This document shows positions 1 through 11,897 of a DNA stretch of 64,000 bases, piece by piece. A program made the translations under genes and the position numbers. Location of the stretch: contig CP136064.1 in assembly GCA_032622095.1 (NCBI GenBank), forward strand, positions 144,353,954-144,417,953, written 5' to 3'. The notes below the pieces were generated by a model that worked only from the letters and a program-made list of their open reading frames with translations, was not told where the DNA came from and searched no databases. Each line of letters opens with the position of its first letter. Within the stretch, counting starts at the first letter, position 1. The stretch is from Siphonodentalium dalli (lineage: Eukaryota > Mollusca > Scaphopoda > Gadilida > Siphonodentaliidae).

Positions 1-917
1 GACGAGTGCCGACTTTCATTTCGCATTATTTTCGTTTTTATCGAAAAATAATCGTTCTCTATGCCTATGCCATGGACTGGAGATTCCCATGTAAATTTTT
101 TCAACCAAAAAAAAATTCATTGTTTTGCCAATTTCAAGCTAGTTTATAGCATGGTCATGGCATAATTTGGCCTAGCAAGTGTCGGTAGACGTTTCTTAAG
201 TGTGCACAACAAATTTTGGTCCCAACGAAGCAGGCTAAAATCCTGAAATTTGTCAATTTTACTTTGCGTGTGAAGAAAATATTCATTTAAACTTCCAAAA
301 TTGGTTGAAATATGCTCAACAACATTCAGTTGAATGGTGACATTATTTATAGTCACCGACTAACTTCCACGATGAATCAAATTTGTTTTTATTGGTGACA
401 ATTATGTCGCGAGAGATAAAAATGTAAATTTTTTAAAGAAAATGTTAAATTTTAGCTCATTTTAAGACTTTAATTGCTTGTAGATCGGTGTTAATTATCT
501 TCGTCAATGATGTCATGTCACGCTTGTTAATAATTCATTTGTTCGGAAATACTTATTGGCGGTCGAAATGTATAAAATTTAACTACCACCACTTCCAAAA
601 ACAACACCGATAAACAATAACGCTCTTTGTTCCATGCAATGGAAATGGCTATTTATTGTCCTGATATCAGTGATATAAATGAATGCCTAAAATTAGTATT
701 ATCCTGAAATAAATTTATGCCACTTTGGCGAACATGGGAACCACGGTACAATTTATGCCATTTAGGCACACTTCAGAGTGAAATCAGGGCTTATATTTCG
801 GCGAGAATCCAAATCTAGATTCTCGTAAATATTCTTGCAAATTACCCTGGATTCTCGTGAAAAAGTATATATGGATTCTCGCAAAATCAGATGAAATATA
901 TGCCCTGGAAATATAGC

Positions 918-1887
918 AAATCGTTTAATGCTTTAGAATTTTTGTTTTCGGAGATTTATATATATGCTTAAAGACATATTATGGACTTGTTATGGACTTT
1001 TTCGGGTGCGAGAAATTGATAAGTTAGTGCTCAGGCACTTTGCCAACCTGGGGAATGTTATCATTCTACTAACATCACTGAAAATTTCCAAAAAAATCTA
1101 CCACACCACTTCATAGAGAACATCGTCTGAACTACTCCAAATTGTAAATATTTACATCTCGATTCGGGGCGCAACTATCGGCTATAATTAAACAAAAATT
1201 ATTTCGCCATCGAGAGTCATTGCATTTAACTAATATATAAGAATGACGTTGTGTATCATCCATTTGAATTAATATTCGTAACGAATAACTACTTTGAGAA
1301 AGATTATTCTTAATTTCTATTTGATCACTCTGCCCGGTGTCTGCCGGAGTGTTTCACATCACTTTAATCAAGGAAGACTGTTCAGAAAAACTGCATTTCA
1401 AGAAATCGTTTAATGCTTTAGAATTTTTGTTGTCGGAGATTTATATATATGCTTAAAGACATATTATGGACTTGTTATGGACTTTTTCGGGTGCGAGAAA
1501 TTGATAAGTTAGTGCTCAGGCACTTTGCCAACCTGGGGAATATTATCATTCTACTAACATCAACTGAAAATTTCCAAAAAAATCTACCACACCACTTCAT
1601 AGAGAACATCGTCTGAACTACTCCAAATTGTAAATATTTACATCTCGATTCGGGGCGCAACTATCGGCTATAATTAAACAAAAAATATTTCGCCATCGAG
1701 AGTCATTGCATTTAACTAATATATAAGAATGACGTTGTGTATCATCCATTTAGATTAATATTCGTAACAAATAACTACTTTGAGAAAGATTATTCTTAAT
1801 TTCTATTTGATACCTCTGCCCGTTGTCTGCCGGAGTGTTTCACATCACTTTAATCAAGGAAGACTGTTCAGAAAAACTGCATTTCAA
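918..1887. repeat. Tandem duplication, 2 x 485 bp
   Basis: Two adjacent near-identical 485-bp units (918-1402 and 1403-1887). Each starts 'aaatcgtttaatgc' and ends 'ctgcatttcaag'. The same pair with the same period is at 15679-16648, so this tandem duplication is older than the segmental duplication. No coding signal. Confidence 0.9.
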
Positions 1888-2006
1888 GATCACCAAACAA
1901 CTTTCCTTTTTAGGGCCACCACATCTTTCCAAAGATGAACTTCTTCCATTTTGCTATCAAAGACCGAAAAATGTCGTTAAACTAGAGATCCAAATACCCA
2001 CTAAGG

Positions 2007-3065
2007 TAGGGTCCTGCGAATTGGATATTTTGATCGAATCGAATATCAAATCGAATTCACAAAATCGAATCGAATATCGAATCGAATCGAATCATATATG
2101 TGTGTTGCATTCTCAATTAGGTATGTTTTGTCAACGATTAGATTATTTGTGAAACGTTCTATGAACTACATGCATGAAGTTCCATCAGAACTTATGTGGC
2201 GATAAACCGTCGTTTGATATACTATTAACTTCAATTTATAATTGTCAAGAAAACAAAGCAGATTAAAACGTCCATGCGGCCATCACAACGATTAATATAT
2301 TACCACTAAACGGATTATCTAACTAAAATCACACGACATTTCTACAGTTTGCATGTACATGCAAAATTGCAAATCGGCATTCGGAAACACCCGTTGTTAT
2401 AAACTTGAAGACGCAACAACAGTCGCAGTGTAGCCTCTTCGTGTATTGGTTTTGATGCTTCTTGAACAGATGATTCCATAGATGGGTCATTGTCCCAGAT
2501 GCTTGCGATTTATACACCACGCATATTGCATTCATCACACGTGCCTGCAGCTTTGTCATGTTTAAAATAAACATGAAAGATGGACGACATTTTGTCCATT
2601 GTAAAAGAAAACTCCGAAACGCCAAAATGCACTTTTCGACACCAGGAACATGTGTTGTTTACATTCTCACCCATATTACATAACGCGGAATCGAATAGAC
2701 GATGGATAACGCTATCGGTAGCCCAGTCTCATAGCTATTATAATTTACCGCGTCGTCGGTCCATTGGCTATCTGCTAGCTTTTGCTACCATTTTAAAGCT
2801 ATATAATTCAGACGTATATAGTCGTCCTATCGTGGCTAATTGTTGGCTATGTACAATAAGAATTATAATGTGCATATATACATAATTTTCTGGAATTAAA
2901 TGCCACAAACAGCTAAGATCGACATGTGTACTTGTCCTTAAAACAGCCTACTTTTCCGTCATAGTATATTCGAAATTTCGAGTTGGCAATTTCGACTCGA
3001 ATTCGAATCGAATTTGACTTTCGAATCGAATCTCGAATCGAATATCGAATATTCGCAGGAGCCTA
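2007..3065. mobile_element. Non-autonomous hAT-type DNA transposon, 1059 bp
   Basis: Termini are inverted: left TAGGGTCCTGCGAAT, right (reverse complement) TAGGCTCCTGCGAAT. Both are followed by subterminal arrays of TCGAAT-type repeats (about 2034-2092 and 2965-3055) that could be transposase binding sites. An exact 8-bp duplication CACTAAGG flanks the element at 1999-2006 and 3066-3073. The second segmental copy has this site once, with no insert, near 16757-16770. An 8-bp target duplication and TAGGG-type ends are hallmarks of the hAT superfamily. The interior holds only a BED-finger remnant, so it cannot encode a full transposase and must have been moved in trans. Confidence 0.9.
2329..2625 (-). 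pseudogene. BED-type zinc-finger remnant of a hAT transposase
   Basis: A 98-codon open stretch inside the hAT-type element. Residues ~30-58 resemble a BED finger: an aromatic/basic lead-in (RPSFMFI), then A-I-C-x2-Y, then SGTMTHLWNHLFKKH. The final WxHLxxKH pair of histidines is typical of hAT and ZBED proteins. The second cysteine of the expected CxxC is tyrosine, so metal binding is probably lost. No DDE catalytic domain or hAT dimerisation region follows. The element seems to have kept the DNA-binding exon and lost the rest by internal deletion. The reading frame could be longer than the original exon at both ends. Confidence 0.6.
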
Positions 3066-3289
3066 CACTAAGGGCCCCTATATCTTGAAATATTAAAGAC
3101 CGAGAATGTCGTTAAACTATAAAGACCGAAAAATGTCGTTAAACTAGAGATCCAAATACCCCCTATATCTTGAGATATTATAAAGACCGAAAAATGTCAT
3201 TAAACTATTAAAGACCGAAAAATGTCGTTAAACTACAAAGACCGAAAAATGTCGTTAAACTAGAGATCCAAACATCCCCATCCCCTATT

Positions 3290-4904
3290 TTTTTAGACAA
3301 TTAAGAACGAAATATGTCGTTACACCATTAATACATAATTTGTGTTTATGAAAGTCTGGCACCCATTAGCAGTTTGTTTTCAGTACATTTTAATATTCAT
3401 TGGAACGTAAACAATTATTCGCTGACAGAAATCATGTTAATATTGCCTTTCGTTACTGGTTTCCTCGACTCAAATATTTCTCACTGCTCAATACTTATAA
3501 TTAAAAAAAATGTTCTGTGTTTTGTGTCACTTCTTAATAGCATTATGTATTCTGCTATTGACAAGAAAAAAAGTTGCAGTATACGTTAAAGGTACGGAAG
3601 GCCTTGGTGGGTATCCTGTGAACATATTTCCACCTGCCAAAAACCGCTACAAACGAAAATAATATTCAAATATAGACATACTTTGTTAATATACAAATGA
3701 GAAATATCTCATAAACAGTATGTTATTGTCGTAAATTTGACGATTGTTATGTAAACAAAGGATAAAAAGTTACTTTCTTGGTGTTTCTTTATATTATGAT
3801 GGTAAACATAAAGAGCGTTCTTTGTTGCTCAATTCCTTATTTGGAAATAATAAAGAGCGTTTATACCATTTGTGTGTGATTAGCCAGTAGCATTGTGCTG
3901 CCTTCTATAACACAATCAGACTCTTGTTTAGGTAAAATTTAGTAGGTCTTTATGTGAGCATGATGTTTACGCGATAGTGATCGTATATTTGAACCAAAAT
4001 GTATGCGTTTTAATATTTTTCTGTTTACGGTGTTTGGAACAAATATGAATATTTTCGACAACTAAGCACCCTCGTCCCTTTAATATAATTAATATAACAT
4101 CCCTCATCCAATAATCTCCAAATTGCATATCTAATTTCAATCCTAGTTACACGTCACGCCGCCCCTCATCATTTACCAATTGTACACCCTTTTTTTTGCT
4201 GCTGCTGCAACTGTTCAATTTCTTTAAAAATTATTGAAAAAATGGCCCTCCCGCCGGCCGACATTTACCTCTGATTTTTGTTTTATCATCGGTCCGCACC
4301 AAAATTGAGCACACGTCCCTATATAATATACCTATTTAAACCGAGTATACACGGTGGTGTACTATATCAACCGTTCATTTAACCGTTTAGGTAGCATGTT
4401 TCCACGTATACGTTATCACGACAAATCCCTGCTGATCTGTTATTAATGAACCAAACACTTAACATGTCAACACACTCTGGCCCGCCAATGCTACAGTGTA
4501 TAAACGTAACGGGGCAAATATGCACATTATATTGGCAGCTAACGAGAGCATTCATCATCAGCAATATGCTCACCCCTTTTAGCCGATACGATAGAAACTA
4601 AACGATTTGTTACTTCTAATTACCCGTACTTAATTACACTACTTGCGTGTTAATAAAGTACGACCCCATTACCACTAAAGGTGAAACATGGGATTTAGAA
4701 CATTAATATTCACTCTTACATAGTTCCACATTCAAGGTTCGTCTTGTGTAATCGTATGTCAGTTGTAACGTTGTGAAACCGCAACCGAACTGAATTATTC
4801 TATTGCTAAATAGTTCATGGCTGACCTGATGCATGCATCTTAGTTTTCTTGTAGATAATGATGGTGTATCTCTTCCCTATGTTTCTGTATAGATTCAGAT
4901 ATGT
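3290..4904. other. Noncoding stretch shared by both duplicates
   Basis: Present again at about 16990-18550. Short open frames (for example 3374-3589) change between copies in ways that do not protect a protein, and no domain is recognisable. The motif TAAAGAGCGTT occurs twice (3809 and 3851) and is discussed as a window-wide motif. Confidence 0.6.
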
Positions 4905-6418
4905 ACCACAGTGGTGTAGATGATCCAATATGGCGGCGGATGTATGTTTTGATGAGTATGTGGGTTGTAAATCGTTGTATTAGTGGTATATTTCGGACAG
5001 TATAGTAACCGCACATTTCCGCAACTTTACTGGTTATAAATTGGCTGTTAGGGGATGCAAAATAATTGACATTTTTCTTCACTGTTAATGTTTGAGGTGG
5101 AATTAAATTGTTATTTTACCGTATTATTTGGTCAGGATGTTGTTAATGGGCATGAAACGTCACCGGAATGTATATTTGATGTTTCTAGATACACAGGAGT
5201 ACGTTACTTCGCATGGTCACCTTCAAAATCGGTTGAATTTACATCAATACAAACAACCATGTTTGGCGGTGCAGATGAATGTTTATGACGGTGCAGAATG
5301 TTGCCTGGTTACTGCGAATAACAATTAGTAATGATGGTGCAGATGAAATACACGATGATGGTGTAGATGATATTTAGACATGGTGGTGTTGGGGAAAATA
5401 GTGATATACTAATACAAATGGCAATAATCGAAAGCTGTAATCTTCATCCAGTTCTCAAGACATAGCAGATGTGCTAGATGTATCTGCGATCCGGCTAAGG
5501 TATGTACATGGATGTCGTGTCTTATCAGAATTCTACACCCCAGTAGCTATTCCCGCCTGTCTAATATAAATGACGTGATGTCACTTGCCTAATAATGTCA
5601 ATTAATTTCGAGAACACTAAAAATCCCCTTTCTTCCATATTCTGGTGAATACATTGAGAGAGAAATTTGTTCATTGTGGTGGATACCAGTGTATCATGTT
5701 TCCGAAAACCACACAACCCATAATATTTGTTTGACGACTGCTACGTTAGTATTGGAATAGGTTCGAAATTGAAATAGTTGAAAAAGCAGAAAACAAAATT
5801 ATATTATTGCCTCATAAAAAGTAATATTTGACCCCGACATTGAGGTAATCAACAGGGGAATGCGTGGGTACCTATATAGGTAGATATATTTCATGAAAAA
5901 TGACCGGTGACGCTCGATTAGATATGCATAACAAACAACTCAAAACACCACAATGATGTGTGTCTTAATGTAAATATAAACTCCGCATTAAGATATTTTG
6001 GTCCCAAATTATAATGTTCCATGATAATGTATGTTTGGTGAATCAACTGAAGCTCTAGTCGATTGTCACATGACATTCTTCGTAAGAATGATGCCATAGC
6101 TACAATTAATATACATACAATATAATTTACTTCGTTGCAAGGATCATCAATTCGATTTAGAAGAGCGCACACATCTTAAACGAAAGCTTAAAAGTGGGAA
6201 AGTTTCACAGCCAGAGGAACCAGCGAGAAACCCATTTCCTTTGAGAGAATTTCACCGTGTCCATGCAGGAATAAAAAATATTTGCAGATATCAGGCGGAG
6301 ATTAAACTTTCAGAATATATAAAGAATAAACACACGATATGTATAATATATGTTGCCCTTCCTGTTTACCCCCACTCATCGGAAAGAATGGTTACTCTGC
6401 AATTCGTGAATTCTTATA

Positions 6419-7210
6419 CACTCTTAAAAATATAGGTACTTCAGAGTGCCTATGTAGGTACTAAGCTTTGTCCCAGGGGGAGTACCAACTTTTTGGTACT
6501 CTGGATTACCAAAAGTTTAGGTACTCTAGAGTACCAAAATGTTTGGTACTCTGGAGTACCAAGTTCTTGGTACTCTAGAGTACCAAATTGTTGGTACTCT
6601 GGATTACCTAATAATTATTTAAGTTCTACCCGGGCATTGTGCATATAATACCAACCCCGCATTTATGTCACCGAAGCCATGACGCTCACGATATGAGGTG
6701 TCAAGAAATAGATGCTTTCATGATACGCCCTATATATTATCTGAAGTACCAAAATATCAAGACAGGTACTCTGAAGTATTTAGGTACTACGCATAGATCC
6801 AGCAATTTGATACTGCAGAGAACAAAACTGCCCTGATACCGGCAAATTTAACATTGTGACATGTTAGATCCCAAATTATGCTGCCGCGTTTAAACATCCA
6901 ATTAAGTACAAAACCACAAAGACACCCTTGCATAGTGCTAAATGAAATAATCCGACAGATCTACGACCGCGAGTCGACGGGCGGCCATTTATCACTTTAA
7001 TTTAATCGTTTGCACACGGCACTCGATATTGACACACCCACGGTCTCACCCAATCAGCATGGAGCCAACGATTGGCACTCTGTGGAGTACCAACGCATGT
7101 GGTTCTATAACGCTAAACAGGCTCTAAAGGCTTATAGTACCAAACTGTCTGGTACTATCGCGGCTTTAGGTTCCATGGGGTACCTAAATCAATTGCTTTA
7201 TTTGAGAGTG
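6419..7210. mobile_element. Palindrome-filled MITE with TA target duplication
   Basis: Left end CACTCTTAAAAATA and right end (reverse complement) CACTCTCAAATAAA, flanked by TA at 6417-6418 and 7211-7212. This is the pattern of Tc1/mariner-type miniature elements. The left third is a run of near-palindromic units GGTACTCTAGAGTACC with variable centres, spaced by 6-10 A/T-rich bases. Looser GTAC-containing units recur to the right end. No coding capacity. Confidence 0.65.
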
Positions 7211-7259
7211 TAAGGCTTATTTCGTCCCCCGTAGGGCATTATATATTTTCAAATGTATA

Positions 7260-7590
7260 TTGACATATACAATAAGCATTGGCACTGATTCGCTGCCATA
7301 TTTGATCCATCCAGCCCCGTTCGGTTTAGTGCTACGTACAATGTCAAAGTTCTGGAGTAGCATTCCATATATGGAATTCATGAACATTCAGAAGCTCCAT
7401 GAATTACTCTTAATAAAAATAATTTCTTATATTTGTCATATATGCAGCTTCTGTTAAGTTCTGAATGTTCATGAATTCCATATATGGAATGCTACTCCAG
7501 AACTTTTGACCTGTATCACTAAAACAATAGAACGGGTCTGGATTGATGGTCTCGACACAGTGACAAGGCTTATATAATTACAGGCTATGG
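7260..7590. repeat. Foldback: imperfect ~130-nt inverted repeat
   Basis: The innermost arms, 7343-7393 and 7459-7510, are almost perfect reverse complements separated by a ~65-nt AT-rich loop. Pairing continues outward with indels to about 7260 and 7590. The arms contain their own 16-bp palindrome ATTCCATATATGGAAT. Part of the loop ('actcttaata' ... 'atttcttatatttgtcat') occurs again at about 8364-8399. It may be a foldback transposon or MITE; no clear target duplication was found. Confidence 0.7.
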
Positions 7591-7823
7591 TATTTTTGTG
7601 ACAACTTCCCTTTTATTGAATAAAGACCATTCAAAGTATAAACAAAGTAGACCCTGCCTCTTTATTCAGTAACGCATAACATATATACATAACATATATA
7701 TATATATTTACTCTCAAAAAGATCAATTCCAATCTTCAAAATATAATAACAACATAAATGTTTGTGGTTTTTTCATGCATAATACTGTGTCTATAAATGT
7801 CCGTTATCAGTAAGTGACACATG

Positions 7824-8290
7824 TCAACGTGTGCAGACAGGGCTGCGGCATCGATGAAGAACGTCTTTGTCGTGTACAGCTTTCGTGTGATTTCTTAAGG
7901 TATCCTTCCTGGTAAATACAGGACCGCATTTATCACAATGTGTACCACTTTCCAATTTGGTGACTTTCTATATGGTGATTCAAAGTGTACTTGCGAGAAT
8001 ATTTTTTTGGCCATTTATCGCATTAAAATTTAGATCCACCACCGTGCTTTGCACGATGTGCAAATGTTTCTCAATAAACTTTTGGCCTCCATCACCACAC
8101 GGGAGTGGTTGTGAATTTGTGTGTGTATTCTCATGCTTTTTCATGTTGAAGGAATTTGCACAATATGCACAGACATGTCTGAATCTATTGTCTGAGTCCG
8201 ATTGACTAGTCGTTATCTGAGACGTTGAGCCTGATTCTTCGTTGAAGGATTCTTCCATTGCTTCAACTCTGAAATAAAAAAAAAACAATC
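7824..8290 (-). pseudogene. Decayed C2H2 zinc-finger gene fragment
   Basis: Read on the minus strand, frames must be switched to follow about four degenerate fingers. The first (near 8190-8135) is HVCAYCANSF followed by KKHENTH, shortened between the Cys and His pairs. The second has CGDGGQKFIEKHLH. The third, near 8030-7960, is CDKWPKKYSRKYTLNHH, with Cys to Trp and stops on either side. The last, near 7940-7850, is intact: CDKCGPVFTRKDTLRNH then a second His after four residues. A stop follows at 7824-7826. Frameshifts, in-frame stops and lost zinc ligands show that it is dead. It lies in the block missing from duplication copy 2. Whether it came from a host gene or a transposon-borne finger is not decided. 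Confidence 0.75.
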
Positions 8291-9344
8291 ACAAGTGAGG
8301 TTATGGATAGCAAAGTTCAATATATGTATACAGGGACGTGGTGAACGAGATACGATACCAAATTACTCTTAATACACATAATTTCTTATATTTGTCATCT
8401 CTATTAAGTAGGCATAATAATGGCTATTATAGTTATAAATTCCACTATAGAAGCAATGCATGGTCTTCATGACCTTCAATGTCCTTCATCCATGATGACC
8501 GGACACCGATACAATCCAATTGATCATATATCTAGACCCTTTAATGTTTTTTTTTTAATTCATTAGGTTTCATTAAAAAGACTCTTCCGAGCATAAATGC
8601 AAATTGATGGTATATTTTTGCTCTGTGTGCTAGACAATATAATTATGGTATCAACGTCGGTTGCGATGTCGTTTATGCAGAGGCCAATGTAGGTGCCAGA
8701 CTCAGAGGCCGAAATTGCCGTACAAAATAGCCTATACCGTATGCCTATAATGCCTGACATTGATAATTAGGTCTACGCCCGAAATGACACCACAGACGAC
8801 GTTGATTGCTTATAATTACATCCAGGTATTTGAATTATTTAGAAAATAATCTACACTATCATAAATATTGTACTCTACACCATCATCATTATTGTGTAAA
8901 TTGTCTTCATTTGCACCGCCATTTTGACAATTTGGAAAATAATTTCAGTTTTACCTCTTTAATGAGTCCTAAGTGTGATGTTAAGTATAAATTCCATTAC
9001 TCGTGTAACTTCATATTCTCTAGCAAACACATCCGTTAGGGTTACATCTGAATCCCGTCGGATTCACAATTTATGCACAAAAATGCACGAATCTCGCCAC
9101 CTCAAAAAGTAAACAAAAAATTTCACCACATGTTGACCTTTCTAGCACACTTAAAATACTTAATATCAATTGAACAACATGCCGAATATATTCCACACAC
9201 AATTCGACTGCTCGTGCAACTTTGTTGTAGTGAAATGAATTACTTAAATGAGAGAAAACATTCATTGAGTTGAACCACGTACCTTACGCTAAATTTGTCC
9301 GTCGCCATCTTGAAACTCTCCACCGTTTGCACCACTGTGTATAC

Positions 9345-10410
9345 ATGTAGAATAAAGTTCGTGTCTAGTTGCGCTGGTTACCATGCGTGCTGCATCATAC
9401 TCGATTGAACTTCGATAATACCTTGTTGGTTGTAAGGAATTTTGTTAAATGTATTTCTCGTATACTTTCCCTAGACAGCTCAGAAGAGATATAGGCATAT
9501 AGTTCCCTGGATCAGAACGGTCTCCTATCATGAAAATAGGTATAACGTTTGCGCTTTTCCACTCTGTAGGAAAAAAGAGTTCATGAAGATTTGGGAAATA
9601 ATATATAAGGGTTTAGCTATTCTGAGGCAGTTTTTTTTAGAACTCGTGGGCTAATGTCGTCGTAGTAGCCACATGCTTTATCACTTTGTAGGTTTTTAAG
9701 TACCTCGATAATATCGTGTAATTTTAACAGTATCGAACGTCGCATAAATGGGTTTTGGGTTGGGATTTAAATGGTCAAATTCGGAATCATCAACCGACGA
9801 AATGCTGAAGAAGTAGTCATTTAAGATTTTTGCTTTTTCGTAGTTACTCGAATATATAAGCCCTTTCTGTTCTAGAGGATGAATATCAGTTTTGGAGTTT
9901 CGGCTTTTCAATATATTAAAAGTTTTCCACCATGTTGATGTCGGTGTATTTGGATCATTTTGAGATGCCTGAGTTCTATCTAAGATGTCTTTTTTGAACT
10001 TCCTTATTGCTGATACATGTCGTTTCGTTTCCTTTTGTACGTGTTCCAGTTTTGTTCGTTACGAGTTAACACAACTTTATGGTACAGGCGTTTGCGCTGG
10101 TTAATCATAGTTTTGATTTTTGGGGTAAGCCCTTCAGGTTCGCTTTTTCCGCATCGAATAAATTTATGTGGAATGAATTCATTAACTTTTTCATGGATTG
10201 TTTTAGTCAAAGCTGAATTCATGTCTTCGAGGTTTTGTGTTCTGAGTAATAATCGCCAGTCAACAGAGGAAATTGCGCTATTTAGGTCATCGTAATCGGC
10301 ACGGTCATAATTGTAAATTTTTCGGGAGTATGCTTTCTTGATTAGGCGTTTGTAGGCGGTATCAATCTCTACAAATACTGGGACGTGGAAACGAATAAAA
10401 ATGTACAATG
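9345..10410 (-). pseudogene. Truncated non-LTR retrotransposon (pre-RT, RT start, C-terminal scrap), copy 1
   Basis: Minus-strand reading, with frameshifts. 10408-10004 encodes the linker between endonuclease and reverse transcriptase, rich in basic residues. 9960-9690 contains STWWKTFN-type and 'ILNDYFFSISS' motifs typical of the region just before RT. Around 9580-9450 a frame carries the first RT motif (WKSANVIPIF, GDRSDPGNY, PISLLSCLGKVYEKYI). It then jumps straight to C-terminal-like residues (YDAARMVTSATRHELY) near 9410-9350. The RT catalytic core is missing, so this is an internally deleted copy. The family resembles the jockey/CR1 group. The same deletion is in 18759-19830, so it predates the segmental duplication. 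Confidence 0.8.
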
Positions 10411-10866
10411 GTAAACCTTGGTGTTTACCCAGGTTTACCCCTGATCAACCCCAGTACACATATGTTTCACCCTGGTCATACCCAGGTTACACCCAGTTTA
10501 CACCCAGGTAAATCAGGGATTTATATAGATTTACCCTGGTGTTTTCTATATATGATAGGCATAAACCCCAGTTTACCCGGGTTTTTACGGATATAATTTA
10601 GAAAGACGCTGTCACACCCAGGTTATCTGGGGTGAAATCGTTTTAGCAACCATATCAGTAACATGATGTTATAGAATATATATATGTTTATAGTGTTACA
10701 GACCTGTAGTTGCAACAACAACATACCCGCAACCATGTAGACACCCGGGTATTTAGACCCAGGTTATCCTGGGTATTTACACCCAGGTATTTACACCAGG
10801 GTTTCGCCCAGGTATATACACCTGGGGTATTTTGTTAGACTATATAATCTGCACTTGAATTTACAG
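10411..10866. repeat. Degenerate CCCAGG/CCTGGG-rich tract
   Basis: About 450 bp in which variants of TTTACCCAGGT and its inverse recur, giving many small CCTGGG/CCCAGG palindromes. It sits between the 5' edge of the truncated non-LTR element and the 45-bp minisatellite, and is repeated at 19831-20286. It may be a MITE, since its two ends are weakly inverted, but no target duplication is convincing. Confidence 0.6.
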
Positions 10867-10867
10867 T

Positions 10868-11226
10868 ATTAACCCTTTCTATATTAAAGCATCGTTGACG
10901 GGTAGTTACCTTATTAACCCTTTATATACTAAAGCATCATTGACGTGTAGTTACCTTATTAACCCTTTCTGTATTAAATCACCATTGCCGTGTAGTTACC
11001 ATATTAACCCTTTCTATATTAAAGCATCATTGACGTGTAGTTGCCTTATTAACCCTTTCTATATTAAAGCACCATTGACGTGTAGTTACCCTATTAACCC
11101 TTTCTATATTAAAGCATCATTGACGTGTAGTTACCTTATTAACCATTTCTATATTAAAGCATCATTGACGGGAAGTTACTTATTAAACCTTTCTGTGTTA
11201 AAGCATCATTGACGTGTAGTTACCTT
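10868..11226. repeat. 45-bp minisatellite, 8 units
   Basis: Unit begins ATTAACCCTTTCTATATTAA and ends GTGTAGTTACCTT. Eight units, seven of 45 bp and one of 44 bp. The period is divisible by three, so it creates an artificial 15-residue repeat ORF at 10895-11212, which is not a gene. Confidence 0.95.
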
Positions 11227-11897
11227 ATTACTTGTTTATTATTAGTTTATTATCACAGTATGACAATACACTACCCCGGACAAATGAAGCAATGTCATAT
11301 TTTATCTAACAGCCTAGCTATAAGTGAACATTAAGCTGACAGACAATTTTCAGGGCCATTATTTAATATTAAAGGGATACAAAATAAAGATATTTCTAGT
11401 TATCAGTAAGAATTATTCTCTAAGTGATACTTATTTTTTCAAATAAATGATTGCATACTATAGTAGACCATATATTAACAAGAAATATTAGTGAATACAA
11501 TTATTGTGTTTCAAAATTCGTTTCGTTCTGCAGCCAAATTACAATCCTGTATTTATGTTAAACTAGTCTCTTGTGAAGTCTTGTGTAGTTTGGGTTACTA
11601 TTAATACGATATGTAATGACTGTTTTGAATGTATGGTAACATTCTTTAATACCTGAATCAACATATGCCATGCACAACTTCACGCTGGTCATCCTGTAAT
11701 CCCCGCTGTGTGGGCAGTGGACCTCGGTGCGGGCGTCAGTAAACTGCTCATCGAGCTATAACAGTTAGAGTTTTCCATACCAGGGCTAGTCTAATCAGTT
11801 AAAATTAGTCAATTTAGAAGTTATACCAACCATTGGCGTACATGTATATGATAGGCAATAGCTATTTATGCTGTGACAGGAGTTCAGAGAAAATTCA

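Larger units (their letters stand above)
1958..3270. repeat. 27-bp minisatellite, interrupted by the hAT-type insertion
   Basis: Irregular repeats of a ~27-bp unit built on 'aaagaccgaaaaatgtcgtt' plus 'aaacta', at 1958-2006 and 3096-3270, with a larger 'gagatccaaatacccc' spacer repeating. The array is split by the element at 2007-3065. The uninterrupted form is at about 16719-16970. Confidence 0.8.
4905..9340. other. Block present only in duplication copy 1
   Basis: Absent from copy 2, where the flanks are joined at about 18757. It contains the mariner-type MITE at 6419-7210, the foldback at 7260-7590 and the zinc-finger pseudogene at 7824-8290. The remaining parts (about 4905-6400 and 8300-9340) show loosely repeated 'gatgatggtg' phrases near 4855-5390 but no gene I can support. 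Confidence 0.6.
53..11897. repeat. Segmental duplication, copy 1
   Basis: Direct repeat of 15045-21395. The copies run in the same order and are nearly identical through the 485-bp tandem pair, the 27-bp minisatellite, a ~1.6-kb noncoding block, the non-LTR fragment, the CCCAGG-rich tract, the 45-bp minisatellite and ~650 bp beyond it. Differences: copy 1 has the hAT-type insertion (2007-3065), ~220 bp at about 466-690 absent from copy 2, and 4.4 kb at 4905-9340 absent from copy 2. It lacks ~160 bp found at 18548-18709. The left edge is near the window start, so the duplication could begin just outside. Confidence 0.9.

Noticed and set aside
3374-3589. 71-residue frame conserved in both duplicates (also 17070-17285)
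   Set aside because: Similarity extends equally through the surrounding noncoding DNA, so the duplication explains it. No domain or splice signals.
5088-5328. Pair of overlapping frames near 5.1-5.3 kb
   Set aside because: No recognisable domain, overlapping alternatives, and a local 'gatggtg' repeat background.
10895-11212. 105-residue repeat protein
   Set aside because: It is an automatic product of the 45-bp minisatellite, whose period is divisible by three. Unit-length changes in copy 2 would shift it.
10868-11226. CRISPR-like array or telomere-like repeat
   Set aside because: There are no unique spacers; the whole 45 bp repeats. TTAACCC occurs once per unit and is not a telomeric tandem.
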